A DNA stretch of 50,958 nt from Deinococcus hopiensis KR-140 (GTDB lineage Bacteria > Deinococcota > Deinococci > Deinococcales > Deinococcaceae), in contig NZ_FWWU01000003.1 in assembly GCF_900176165.1 (NCBI RefSeq), forward strand, positions 280,001 through 330,958. The letters run 5' to 3'. The translations under genes and the position numbers were made by a program. The notes under the pieces were generated by a model that saw only the letters and a program-made list of their open reading frames with translations, did not search any database and was not told the origin of the DNA. This document shows, in pieces, positions 9,157 through 19,554 of this stretch; the stretch's first letter is position 1, and each line of letters opens with the position of its first letter.

Positions 9157-10243
9157 GGGGCACCTCGCGCCACGCGGCGGTGTCCGGCGCGAATGCTTCA
9201 TCGGGCAACCCGTCTTCCAGCAGGGCGCGCAGCCCTCCCGCAAAGGGAGCGGTGTCCATCACGCAGCCCAGATGACCGTGGGGCGAGTCGAATTCGAGGT
9301 GGGTATGCGCTACGCCCGCCGCGCGGGTGGAGGCAGCAAAGGCGCGCATCTCCGCTGCCGGAAAGAACTGGTCTCCCCGGATATTGACGGTCAGGAGGCG
9401 CAGACCGGCCCTGCGCCACGGACCGAACGGGTCACCTTCCGGCAAAAGCGCGGCCAGATTGTGGGTGAGCACCACCCGCGCGATATCGAGAATGTGCGCG
9501 AGGCTGGCCGTGACCGACCGGGACCGCAGGTACGCGCCGAAATCGGCCTCTCGAAAATTCCGTTCCAACCCATCAGCCCCCATTCCGAACAGGGAGATAA
9601 GCCGGAGCGCGGCCTCCACATCCCCCGTTCCAGCCACGTCCCGCAGCAGTGGGCCGAAGGCGCCTTGCAGGACCGGTCCGGCGCAGGGGCTGGCGGCAAT
9701 GGCCGCAACGCGGGGAGCCAGTTCTGGAGCCCGGCCCGCCCACTGCAGGGCCTGCATTCCGCCGAGGCTCGGCCCGACCACCGCGTGCCAGCGTTCAGCC
9801 CCGATCTGGCGAAGCAGCGCCTCCTGAAGCTGATGGAGGTCGGCAAAGTCCCAGGGAGGAAAGCGCTTGCCCCACACCTCGCCGTCCGGATGAAGGGTTG
9901 CCGGTCCCGTCGTTACCACCCCGGGACCGTGGGCCTGCACGTTGGACAGCGTGTTCATCGCAACCACGTAAAAGCGGTCGGTATCGATAGGGCGGCCCGG
10001 GCCGATCAGCTCGGCCCACCATCCGGGCGTTCCGTCCGCAGCCCGGCCCGCCGCCTGAGAAGTGCCGGTGTAATAGTGGCAGACCAACACGGCGTTGTCG
10101 CGCGCCGCGTTGAGCGCTCCCCAGCTGTGTCCTCCCAATTCCACTGCCACGGGCACGCCCGCCAGCACCGCCGTATGTCGCAGCGTAAACCTCTCTGGCG
10201 GCGAGCCAGGGCTGCCGCTCTCCTCTGCCTGATCACGTTCCAT
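9149..10243 (-). CDS. MetX-like alpha/beta-fold acyltransferase or hydrolase
   Basis: A protein of 364 residues with the homoserine O-acetyltransferase (MetX) fold. The segments are VELGGHSWGALNAARDNAVL, VCHYYTGTSQAAG, WWAELIGPGRPIDTDRFYVV, the nucleophile elbow VVGPSLGGMQALQWA, an acid in VNIRGDQFFPAAEM, and the closing His of DSPHGHLGCVMD. MetX proteins typically have GGSMGG where this has GPSLGG, so it may acylate something other than homoserine. No methionine-synthesis gene is nearby. It is first in a four-gene minus-strand group and divergent from the ABC transporter. A TACCCT box ends 7 nt before ATG 10243, suggesting a leaderless transcript. Confidence 0.75.
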   Translation of the reverse strand: MERDQAEESGSPGSPPERFTLRHTAVLAGVPVAVELGGHSWGALNAARDNAVLVCHYYTGTSQAAGRAADGTPGWWAELIGPGRPIDTDRFYVVAMNTLSNVQAHGPGVVTTGPATLHPDGEVWGKRFPPWDFADLHQLQEALLRQIGAERWHAVVGPSLGGMQALQWAGRAPELAPRVAAIAASPCAGPVLQGAFGPLLRDVAGTGDVEAALRLISLFGMGADGLERNFREADFGAYLRSRSVTASLAHILDIARVVLTHNLAALLPEGDPFGPWRRAGLRLLTVNIRGDQFFPAAEMRAFAASTRAAGVAHTHLEFDSPHGHLGCVMDTAPFAGGLRALLEDGLPDEAFAPDTAAWREVPHA

Positions 10244-10250
10244 TGGTCCG

Positions 10251-10256
10251 AGGGTA
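10251..10256 (-). promoter_or_regulatory. Leaderless -10 box (TACCCT) of the MetX-like operon
   Basis: On the minus strand TACCCT is followed by 7 nt and then the ATG at 10243. The spacing is the same as for the genes starting at 1968, 15075 and 50890. Confidence 0.4.
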
Positions 10257-10323
10257 GGCGGGAAGCGTTACGGCCCGGTCACAGAGAAGGGCAGATCTCG
10301 GGGACGGTGGACCGCACACGCGG

Positions 10324-10391
10324 GTGTTCAGCCAGTGTTCCGGCTGACGCCGGGCCGCTGTAACGCTGGAGTGATGGCGCTCGCCTACACT
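10324..10391 (+). promoter_or_regulatory. Promoter region of the Liv-type transporter with repeats
   Basis: A -10 box TACACT (10386-10391) lies 11 nt before ATG 10403, with no good -35, as expected for an activator-dependent promoter. Upstream, GTGTTC occurs twice with an 11-bp period (10324 and 10335), and TCAGCC/GGCTGA form an inverted repeat (10328-10333/10342-10347). Either could bind the BTAD regulator encoded downstream. This is inference. Confidence 0.3.
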
Positions 10392-10402
10392 CACGGCTGA
10401 AG

Positions 10403-11563
10403 ATGAAAAAGATGCTACTGACGGGCGTTCTGCTCGCGCTCTCCGGCGCGGGCGCAGTGAAGGTCGGCGTGCTGCTTCCGCTTTCTGGCGCGAGCAGCGT
10501 ATCGGGTCAGGCCGCCCGCAACGGGTACCTGCTGGCCCTCGACGAGATCAACCGTGCGGGTGGCGTGCTTGGCAAGCCCCTGGACCTCGAATTCGCCGAC
10601 GACGGTTCTGCGCCGGCGAAGGCTGTTCCCGAATTCGTGAAGCTGGTGACGGTCGACAAGGTGGACTTCATGGCGGGCGGCGTGAGCAGCGCGACCTCCA
10701 TCGCCATCAGCGGTCCGGCCAAGCAGTACAACACATTCATGGCCTGGATCGGAGCGGCCGCGGTACCGGTCGAAGACGCCTTTGCAGACCACAAGTATTT
10801 CTTTCATTACCATCCGTGGTCGTACTACAACTTTGAGGCCATCTTGGGGTACTTCAAGACGCTCAAAACCCAGAAAAAGGCGAAGAACATCGCCATCGCC
10901 TACGAGGACGGCCCGTTTGGCAGCGCGGGGATCGCGGATACCGTGGCCGCCTTCAAGAAGGCCGGGTTCAACGTCGTGATGACCGAGAAGTTCAAGACGG
11001 GCAGCGGCAACTTCGGACCGCTGGTCAGCAAGGCCAAGGCCGTCAAACCCGACATTCTGTACTGGATCGGCTACGACACCGACGCCCTTCCCCTCGCCAC
11101 CGAAGTCAAGCAGCAGAACCTGCAGCTCGGCCTGATGTACGGCACGCCGCCGAGTTGGCCGGTGGGCTTCGAGAAAAACAAACTGGCCGACAACGTGGCC
11201 GGCCTGAGCCTGTGGCTGCCCAGCAGTCCGCAGGCCGAGAGCCGCAAATTCGTGGCGGCGTACAGGAAGAAGTTCGGCAACGTGACCGAGGAGTACTTCG
11301 CTCCGCTGGCCTATGTGAACCTGAGGAGCCTCGCGGCGGCCATCAACGCAGCGGGCAGCACCGACAAAGACAAGGTGGCCGCCGAGCTGGCCAAGACGAA
11401 TATGGCCACCCCGTTTGGCCCCCTCACCTTTTCCAAGAGCAGCAAAACCCAGTACCAGGGCTTCAAGGCCGGCAACTGGCTGCACTTCCAGTTCCAGGAT
11501 GACCGGCGCGTTCCCGTGTTTCCCATCAAGTTCGCCCAGAAGCCGATGGTCTGGGGCAAGTGA
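10403..11563 (+). CDS. ABC transporter substrate-binding protein, Leu/Ile/Val-binding type
   Basis: A periplasmic binding protein of 386 residues with a short signal peptide (MKKMLLTGVLLALSGAGA). It continues into the hallmark VKVGVLLPLSGASSVSGQAA and GYLLALDEINRAGGVLGKPL of the periplasmic type I fold used by branched-chain amino acid, amide and aromatic-acid transporters. The other family segments are NIAIAYEDGPFGSAGIADTV and a C-terminal lobe with PFGPLTFS. It heads a five-gene transporter operon (binding protein, two permeases, two ATPases). Substrate specificity in this family is broad, so the ligand could be an amino acid or a small carboxylate matching the divergent CoA-transferase genes. 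The ribosome binding site is poor and the leader very short. Confidence 0.9.
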   Translation: MKKMLLTGVLLALSGAGAVKVGVLLPLSGASSVSGQAARNGYLLALDEINRAGGVLGKPLDLEFADDGSAPAKAVPEFVKLVTVDKVDFMAGGVSSATSIAISGPAKQYNTFMAWIGAAAVPVEDAFADHKYFFHYHPWSYYNFEAILGYFKTLKTQKKAKNIAIAYEDGPFGSAGIADTVAAFKKAGFNVVMTEKFKTGSGNFGPLVSKAKAVKPDILYWIGYDTDALPLATEVKQQNLQLGLMYGTPPSWPVGFEKNKLADNVAGLSLWLPSSPQAESRKFVAAYRKKFGNVTEEYFAPLAYVNLRSLAAAINAAGSTDKDKVAAELAKTNMATPFGPLTFSKSSKTQYQGFKAGNWLHFQFQDDRRVPVFPIKFAQKPMVWGK

Positions 11564-11670
11564 GCCGCTGGCGGTGCGCCGTCAGCAGCTGAATGCTGAG
11601 GGTTCACCGCTCCTCCGGGCCGCCCGCCACCGCCGGGGCGGCCCGTCTCCTCGTGAACGGAGCCTTCTGA

Positions 11671-12531
<861 letters not shown>

Positions 12532-12604
12532 TGCGGCGGGTGGGCAGCCGCCCGGTTCAGCCTGAGGTGACCCCCCCCGACGCTCCAGCTTCACGCCCAG
12601 GTCC

Positions 12605-13519
12605 ATGTTGCCGCTTGGCCTGTTTTTCCTGCTGGCCGCCGCGCTTCCCTTCTTGCCGCTGGGCACGCGCGCGGAGTACCTGCTTCAGATCGCCTACTTC
12701 ACGCTGGTTGCCGGAGTCCTGGCGCTGTCGTGGGACATCCTGGCGCGCAGCGGGCAGGTCAGTCTGGCGCACGCAGCGTTCTACGGGCTGGGAGCGTACG
12801 GCTTCGCCCTGCTCAGCAAGGTGATGCCCTGGTTCGCGGCCATGCCCCTGGCCGCCGTAATGGCGGGGTTGATGAGCCTGGTGCTGGGTGCCGTGACCAT
12901 GCGCCTGAGCGGAATGTATTTCGCCATCGCCACCCTCGCGTTCACGGAAGTGATGCGGACCGTGATCCAGAATCTGCCTGAACAGGTGGCCGGGGGAGCC
13001 AACGGCCTGCTGGTCCCGGCCCTGCTGGGCGGCAACGCACGGGCGCAGTATTTCCTGGCGCTGGGCGTCCTGGCCTTCACGGCGCTCGTGAGCCTGCTGG
13101 TCCGCCGCTCCCGCCTGCATCACGCCTTCGCGGCCATCCGGCAGGGCGAGGAAACCGCCCGCGTGTTGGGGGTCAGCGTCGTGCGTTACAAACTGCTGGC
13201 CTTCTTTATCTCCTCGTCGCTCGCGGCGTTGGGAGGCGTGCTGTTTGCCGGAAAGACGTTTTTCATCAACCCGCTGGACACCTTCAGCCTGGCCAACTCC
13301 ATCGCGCCACTCACCACCAGCATTTTCGGGGGTCTGTACACCACGCTCGGGCCGATCCTGGGCGCGAGTGTGCTGCGGGTGGCGGAAGAACTGCTGCACA
13401 GCGGGGTCAAGAACGGTTACCTCGTCGTGTACGGCCTGGTGCTGATGCTCAGCATTCTGTGGTTGCCGCGCGGATTGATGGGCCTGTTCAAGAAAGGCCG
13501 GCAGGGGGGTGATCTGTGA
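12605..13519 (+). CDS. livM: Branched-chain amino acid-type ABC permease LivM (likely N-terminal frameshift at a C8 run)
   Basis: The second permease, 304 residues from ATG 12605. It contains MLPLGLFFLLAAALPFLPLG, VAGVLALSWDILARSGQVSL (A-H-A-A-F-Y-G-L-G-A-Y-G follows), MRLSGMYFAIATLAFTEVMR, and a coupling loop with AIRQGEETARVLGVSVVRYK. The expected start is ATG 12531, which overlaps the livH stop. From there the frame reads MRRVGSRPVQPEVTPP and then leaves the LivM frame at the C8 run 12571-12578. One extra C would join it (RRSSFTPRSMLPL). ATG 12605 has no ribosome binding site, so either the run is mis-called or it is a slippage site. The livG start overlaps its stop by 4 bp. Confidence 0.88.
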   Translation: MLPLGLFFLLAAALPFLPLGTRAEYLLQIAYFTLVAGVLALSWDILARSGQVSLAHAAFYGLGAYGFALLSKVMPWFAAMPLAAVMAGLMSLVLGAVTMRLSGMYFAIATLAFTEVMRTVIQNLPEQVAGGANGLLVPALLGGNARAQYFLALGVLAFTALVSLLVRRSRLHHAFAAIRQGEETARVLGVSVVRYKLLAFFISSSLAALGGVLFAGKTFFINPLDTFSLANSIAPLTTSIFGGLYTTLGPILGASVLRVAEELLHSGVKNGYLVVYGLVLMLSILWLPRGLMGLFKKGRQGGDL

Positions 13520-14288
13520 CGGCCCTCAGCGCTCAGCCTTCCGCCATGGGCGGAAGGGACGCCGTGCTGCGGGCCGAGGGCCTCAGCAAACGCTTCGGGG
13601 GCCTGCTCGCCGTGCAGAACGTGACGTTTACGCAGTATGCGGGCGAGATCCTCGCGGTGATCGGCCCCAACGGTGCGGGCAAGACCACCCTGCTCAACCT
13701 GCTCTCCGGCGTGTACCGGCCCACCTCGGGGCGGCTGCACCTGCTGGGGCAGGACGTGACGGACAGGAGCATGGAAGCCCGCTGTCACGCGGGGCTCGGC
13801 CGGGCCTTTCAGATCGTGAGGCCCTTTCCGGAGATGACGGTCCACGAGAACGTAACGGTGGGAGCGCTGTTCGGCAAGCCCGGCGGCCGCCTTCCGGAAG
13901 CGCGCGAGCGGGCCTACGCCCTGCTGGAACGCACGGGTTTGGCAGCGCATGCGGACAAGGCGGCGCACGAGCTGACCCTGCTTCAGGACAAACGGCTGGA
14001 AGTTGCCCGTGCCCTCGCCACGCAGCCGCAGGTTCTGCTGCTCGACGAGGTTATGGCGGGCTTGCGACCGGCAGAAGCCCAGGAAGCCGTCGGGCTGGTG
14101 CGCAGCGTGCGGGAGAGCGGCGTGAGCGTTCTGTTCATCGAGCACATCATGCCTGTGGTGCGCGACCTGGCCGACCGGGTGGTCGTGATGGACCAGGGTC
14201 AGGTCCTGGCCGAGGGCACCTACCGCGAGGTGACGGCCCACCCCCAGGTGGTGGCGGCCTACCTGGGCACCGAGGAAGGACTGCGCGC

Positions 14289-14292
<4 letters not shown>
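13516..14292 (+). CDS. livG: Branched-chain amino acid-type ABC ATPase LivG
   Basis: A transporter ATPase of 258 residues. It starts at GTG 13516, overlapping the livM stop (GTGA). Walker A is GPNGAGKTT, followed by the LivG-type INLLSG-like segment LLNLLSGVYRPTSG. The signature is atypical (HELTLLQDKRLEVARALATQ, in place of the usual L-S-G-G/Y-G), Walker B is VLLLDEVMAGLRPAE, and the switch His is in VLFIEHIMPVVRDLADRVVV. It powers uptake as a heterodimer with LivF. The atypical signature with DKRLE is common in LivG proteins. The gene ends overlapping livF (ATGA). Confidence 0.92.
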
Positions 14293-15023
<731 letters not shown>

Positions 15024-15062
15024 GCAGGCGGCGCGCAAGGAGGCGTGTGCCCCGCGCTCCGC

Positions 15063-15068
15063 TAGCAT
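15063..15068 (+). promoter_or_regulatory. Leaderless -10 box (TAGCAT) of the ATPase/BTAD regulator
   Basis: TAGCAT is followed by 6 nt and ATG 15075, with no ribosome binding site. This suggests that the regulator is transcribed separately from the liv operon as a leaderless message. Confidence 0.4.
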
Positions 15069-15074
15069 GGACCC

Positions 15075-18000
15075 ATGTTGCCAGGTGATTGGCGGGAACA
15101 CGCCTCGGCGCGCCGGGCGCGACCTCCGCAGGTCCGGGGGGCGGTGGCGCGTCCCCGGTTGGTTGCGCTGCTCACCTCAGCACGGGTGGTAACGGTGGTG
15201 GCCCCCGCCGGCTACGGCAAGACCACCGCCTTCGCGGCGAACCTGGGGGAACTGGGCCGCACCTGCTGGCTCACGCTGGACGTGGACGACGCCGATCCAC
15301 AGGTATTTGTGGCGGGACTGGCGGTCGCTGTATCACATCTGCCGAGCGGGGATGGCCCGGGTGCCCTTCTGGACGCTGGGGCCGCGCCGCGCCGGGTCGC
15401 CCGGCGCGTGGCGGACGTACTGGACGCTTCGGACGCGCTGCTGGTGCTCGACGAGGCGCAGCATGTGGCGGGCCCCCTCACGCAGGGCGTCTTACGGGAG
15501 CTGCTGGGTGAGCCGGGAGCAGGCAGCCGGACCGCGCTGCTGTCGCGGACCACGCTGGACGTTCCGGAACTGGCCCGCCTGGAAGCCGCAGGCGACCTGC
15601 GACGGGCGTCGGCGGCGGACCTGGCCTTCACGCCTGCGGAACTCACGGAGTTGCTGACCGCTCAGGGGATCGACGTGGATGGGGGTGAAGTGCGGCTGGC
15701 ACACGCTGTGACGGAGGGGTGGCCCATCGCGGCCCGCTTTCTGGCCCAGGCGGCGGCCCAGGGCCGGGTTCGGCTGGCGGGCCTGGCCGATCTCGACGGC
15801 GGGGAAGCGCAGCTGGGAACCCTCTTCACGTATCTGGCGCAGGAGGTTCTGGGGCCACTTGACCCCAGCCTACGCGCCCTGCTGACCCGCAGCAGCGTCT
15901 TCGAGGAAATCACACCCGCCCTGCTCGCGGAAACGCTGCCGGAAACGCTCGCGGAGGAGGATCAGGTATCGTCCCTCCTGGAAGGCCTGGCGCGCGGCGG
16001 CACTTTCCTGACCCGGACCGGCGACAGCTACCGCGCCCATCCGCTCCTGCGCGCGCACCTGCGGGGCCTGCTTCAACCCCACGAGGTCGAACAGATCGCG
16101 GCGCGCGGCGCGGCCTTTTTCGAGCGCACCGGGCGTCCACGTCGGGCGATGGCCGCGCACCTGCTGGCGGGCAATCCAGTACGCACGGCGCACCTGCTGG
16201 TTCAGTTTGGTGCCCAGTGGCTCGCCCAGGGCCGCGTCACGCTGATCCTGCGGACCCTGGACCGCCTGCCGAAAGACGCCTGGACGCCGGAACTCTACGC
16301 CCTGTCCGGCGACGCTCTGCGGCTCTCGTCCCGCTACGCCGAGGCGCTCGCGGCCTACGGGCGCGCACCGGCCTTCGCCCGCGCGCTGGGCGAGGCCCAG
16401 GTGGCCCTGGACACGGTGCAGCCCGACCAGGGCTGGGCACCGCTCGCGCTCGCGGCCCAGCTCGCCCGGGATGAAGAGGCGTTGGACGTCCGGCGACTCT
16501 ACGCTGAGAACCACCTCAATGCGGGGAATCTGGCGGAGGCGCTGGCCCTCGAACCGGACCTGGCGCGGGGAGCGCGGTATGCCCTGCGCTCGGGGCAACT
16601 CACCCGGGCACTGGCGCTGGCACAGGTGGCGGCGCGGGGCGAACTGGGTGGAGCCCGGGCCGCCCAGAATCACCGGGAGGGCCTTCTGCTCGCCAGTTTT
16701 CTTCAGACCGTCCTGGGAGAGCCGGGCGAGGCGGAACGTTCTGCCCGCGAGGGCCTCGCGGAAGGCGAGCGGCTGGAGAGCCTGTTCGTGCAGTCGCTCG
16801 CGCTGTCCCGCCTCGGCCACGCTTCGCAGATCGGCGGGGACCTGCCGGCAGCCCGACAGCCTTACCTGAGGGCACTGGCGCTGGCGCAGGACGTGGTGCC
16901 CCGGCTGCGGGTCGAACCGCTGATGGGCCTGGCCTATCTGGCTGGCCTGGAGGGGCACCCGGCCCAGGCCGCGGCGTACCGGGACGAGGCGCTGGCCCAC
17001 GCCGGTGGGGACCGGTATGTCCTTGCCCTGACCCGGCTCACGTCCGCCCTGGGAGCGCTGCACGGCGGCAGACCCGCGGAGGCCATGCCCGACCTGCACG
17101 CGGCCTACGCGGACTTCAGGGCCTGCACCGACACCTTTGGGCAGGCGTGCGCCGCCCTGGCGCAGTACGCCGCGTCGGGCGAGGCGGTCTGGGCCGCCGA
17201 GGCGGTGCAGGCGGTCCTGAAGTTTCCGTTTCTGCTGACGCGGCGCGCACTGCTCTCCCCCGCGCGGTCCCGGGCGGCGCGCGCGGCCCTGCTGGCGCGG
17301 CTGGGCGAAGCCAGGCCAGAAGCCCAGGCGGGGCTGCTTCCCGTGGCCCACGCCCTGGGCTACACGCACTTGCCTCAGGCGCTCGAAACGCCTGGGGTCC
17401 AGGTCCGGGTTCAGGTGCTGGGGCGGGTCACCGTGACGCGTGACGGTGGCCGGGGCCGCGACTGGGGCCGGGCACGGGCGCGCGACTTGCTCGCGCTGCT
17501 GGCTGTGGAAGCCGGGGGTATGGCCCGCGAGGTCGCCCAGGAAGCCCTGTTTCCCGGTGCAGATCCGCAGGTGGGTGAACGTAACTTCCGGGTGACCCTC
17601 CACGCCCTCGGGCAGATTCTAGAAGAAGGCGTGGCCAGCGGCACCTTTCTGGAACGCGGCGACTGGCTGCGCCTGAAGCCCAGCCCAGATCTGGAAGTGG
17701 ACCTGGAGGAAGCCCGGACCCTGCTCAGGATGGCGACCGGAGGGCCAGGCCGGGCCGCTGGCCTGCTCGCGTTGCCGCCAGCTCTGGCCGACAGCGACCT
17801 GCACGCCGTTCAGGAAGAGCAGCGCCAGTATGCCGTCCACCTTCCTCAGGCCCTGGCCGATGAGGCGGCCTACGCCCTGAAGACGGGGCAGTCCGAGATG
17901 GCCGCCGGGCTGGCCGAGCGGGCGCTGGCCATTGACCCGGCGCAGGAGCCGGCCGCACGCGCGCTGATGCGCGCCCAGTTTTTACGGGGTCATACCGCCG

Positions 18001-18161
18001 CTGTTCACCGGACCTACCGCTTCCTGTGCGCCACGCTGACCGAGCTCGGCCTGACGCCCTTGCCCGAGACCACCGCTCTGGCCCGCCACCTGGTGGGGGA
18101 CGCGACCGGTGAGGGTGGGAGCGGCACGGAGGTGGCTCCGACTGCGCCGTTGAGAAAGTGA
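15075..18161 (+). CDS. Large ATPase-TPR-BTAD transcriptional regulator
   Basis: A regulator of 1028 residues. The N-terminus has a STAND/MalT-like NTPase with Walker A VVAPAGYGKTTAF (about residue 42) and Walker B ALLVLDEAQHVAG (about residue 120). A long helical middle of TPR type follows (residues about 330-760). The C-terminus holds a winged-helix domain (VQVLGRVTVTRDG, GRARARDLLALLAVEAGGMA, ERNFRVTLHALGQIL) and a bacterial transcriptional activation domain (about 880-1010, LADEAAYALKTGQSEMAAGL). MalT-like regulators end in a LuxR HTH. Here an OmpR-like wing plus BTAD replaces it, as in SARP/AfsR-type activators. It probably binds a ligand in the TPR part, oligomerises with ATP and activates transcription. 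The obvious targets are the adjacent transporter and CoA-transferase operons. That is inference from position. Confidence 0.85.
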   Translation: MLPGDWREHASARRARPPQVRGAVARPRLVALLTSARVVTVVAPAGYGKTTAFAANLGELGRTCWLTLDVDDADPQVFVAGLAVAVSHLPSGDGPGALLDAGAAPRRVARRVADVLDASDALLVLDEAQHVAGPLTQGVLRELLGEPGAGSRTALLSRTTLDVPELARLEAAGDLRRASAADLAFTPAELTELLTAQGIDVDGGEVRLAHAVTEGWPIAARFLAQAAAQGRVRLAGLADLDGGEAQLGTLFTYLAQEVLGPLDPSLRALLTRSSVFEEITPALLAETLPETLAEEDQVSSLLEGLARGGTFLTRTGDSYRAHPLLRAHLRGLLQPHEVEQIAARGAAFFERTGRPRRAMAAHLLAGNPVRTAHLLVQFGAQWLAQGRVTLILRTLDRLPKDAWTPELYALSGDALRLSSRYAEALAAYGRAPAFARALGEAQVALDTVQPDQGWAPLALAAQLARDEEALDVRRLYAENHLNAGNLAEALALEPDLARGARYALRSGQLTRALALAQVAARGELGGARAAQNHREGLLLASFLQTVLGEPGEAERSAREGLAEGERLESLFVQSLALSRLGHASQIGGDLPAARQPYLRALALAQDVVPRLRVEPLMGLAYLAGLEGHPAQAAAYRDEALAHAGGDRYVLALTRLTSALGALHGGRPAEAMPDLHAAYADFRACTDTFGQACAALAQYAASGEAVWAAEAVQAVLKFPFLLTRRALLSPARSRAARAALLARLGEARPEAQAGLLPVAHALGYTHLPQALETPGVQVRVQVLGRVTVTRDGGRGRDWGRARARDLLALLAVEAGGMAREVAQEALFPGADPQVGERNFRVTLHALGQILEEGVASGTFLERGDWLRLKPSPDLEVDLEEARTLLRMATGGPGRAAGLLALPPALADSDLHAVQEEQRQYAVHLPQALADEAAYALKTGQSEMAAGLAERALAIDPAQEPAARALMRAQFLRGHTAAVHRTYRFLCATLTELGLTPLPETTALARHLVGDATGEGGSGTEVAPTAPLRK

Positions 18162-18288
18162 TTCAACTCGCCGGGAGCGAGAAGGAGAAAAACGGGTCCC
18201 ACCCCGAACCCGGGCAGGTACAGCGCAGGACCTGCCGCGTCTCCCTGGAGGACACCGAGGAGCCGTTCTGATCCCACGCGCCTGTCGG

Positions 18289-19455
18289 TCAGGGCCGGAA
18301 GGCGGCGTGGGCCGCCGTGAGGAGCGGGTCCACGCTTCCTGACGGTTCACCCTTGAAGTGACCCTGACCCAGAGTCCAGAGAATTACGCTTCCCAGGCCG
18401 AGGCTGCGGGCGTACTGGCCTTTGCGCCCGATGGAGGCGGCGTTCTCGTAGCTGACGTACGTGCAGGCGTGGGGACCGAGCGGCTTGACCGAACTCAGGT
18501 AGGGGACTTTGGCCCGGGCGTCCCATCGGCTCGCCCCAGCGGTGAAGTACTGGCGGACGATGTTGACATAGCTCATGTCGCCGTCATCCGCCACGGTCGT
18601 CATGCTGGGCGCCGACTGGGCCGGAGCCGTCACGCCCTGGTAACACAGCCCGTACAGGCCGATGCCCAGCCCCAGCTTCTGCGCCGGAATACCCGCCCTG
18701 AGGTACGCCCTGACGCTGCTTTGCACGCTCGTCGGCGTCCCCCCCGCCTCGCCCGCCAGCGCCGACGAGTGCCAGGCCTGCCAGCCAGGATATGCGCCGG
18801 CCATACCGTAACTCATGATGTTGATTCGGTCGAAAGTGCCTGACAGGGCCGCCAAGCTGGGCCGGGCTTCTTGCGTCGGCGCGTTGGCGTTCACGAAGGC
18901 GACGGGGAGGGTCAGCAGCAACCCTGGCCGCCGCTGGCGCAGGCGCGTGGCCAGGCCTCGCAGGGGAACCTCGTCGGCGGCAAAAAGCGGTTCCCAGTCC
19001 AGGTCTACCCCGTCGAAGCCGTAGTCCTCAACGACCTGGAGAATATTTTGCACGAGGGTGTCTCGCCGCCGGGCGGCGGCGCCCGCGAAGCCGGCGTGCT
19101 CCCCTGCCCCCCCCAGCATCAGGATGGCCCGAACGTGGTGGGCGTGTGCCTGGCGCACCATGGCTTTCGCCCAGAGGGGACCGCCGGACGCGTCGATATC
19201 GAAGGTGGTGTTCAGCGTGCCGTCTGCGTTGGGCGTGGCCCGGCCCACCACGAGGTGGGTCAGGGCACTCCAGTTCAGTTCGTCTGCTGGAAGGAGGTCC
19301 CGTTCGTAACCGACCGCGTATCCCATAATCCACGTCCCACCCGATGCGGGCGAGGTGACTGGAGCGGGGCCGGGCGAGACCACCTCCGTCCTGCCGGAGG
19401 ATACCCACAGGGGCAAAGCGAGCGCGAGCAGCAGCAAGGGGCGAATTCGGGACAT
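18289..19455 (-). CDS. Secreted glycoside hydrolase family 18 protein (chitinase-like)
   Basis: A secreted protein of 388 residues with a signal peptide (MSRIRPLLLLALALPLWVSS). The GH18 barrel starts at GTWIMGYAVGYERDLLPADE. The catalytic motif D-x-x-D-x-D-x-E is present as DGVDLDWEPLF, with the Glu as proton donor. Downstream are RINIMSYGMAGAYPGWQAWH and the closing strand LGLGSVILWTLGQGHF, so all hallmark segments of an active chitinase or endo-N-acetylglucosaminidase are there. There is no chitin-binding module. ATG 19455 is chosen because AAGGAG lies just upstream and because the signal peptide begins there. It converges with the ATPase/BTAD regulator gene and lies downstream of the tachylectin-like gene on the same strand. 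Confidence 0.88.
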   Translation of the reverse strand: MSRIRPLLLLALALPLWVSSGRTEVVSPGPAPVTSPASGGTWIMGYAVGYERDLLPADELNWSALTHLVVGRATPNADGTLNTTFDIDASGGPLWAKAMVRQAHAHHVRAILMLGGAGEHAGFAGAAARRRDTLVQNILQVVEDYGFDGVDLDWEPLFAADEVPLRGLATRLRQRRPGLLLTLPVAFVNANAPTQEARPSLAALSGTFDRINIMSYGMAGAYPGWQAWHSSALAGEAGGTPTSVQSSVRAYLRAGIPAQKLGLGIGLYGLCYQGVTAPAQSAPSMTTVADDGDMSYVNIVRQYFTAGASRWDARAKVPYLSSVKPLGPHACTYVSYENAASIGRKGQYARSLGLGSVILWTLGQGHFKGEPSGSVDPLLTAAHAAFRP

Positions 19456-19554
19456 GACCTTCTCCTTCATGTGCCTTCGGGGCAGGGAGTTCCGCCGGCT
19501 GGAAGGAACGCCGCCGAGCATCCACGCCAAACAGTTTGGGCACAGGCCCTGCCC

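Noticed and set aside
15870..17603. 577-codon minus-strand frame
   Set aside because: It is a shadow of the BTAD regulator; high GC keeps the opposite frame open and no family motif is present.
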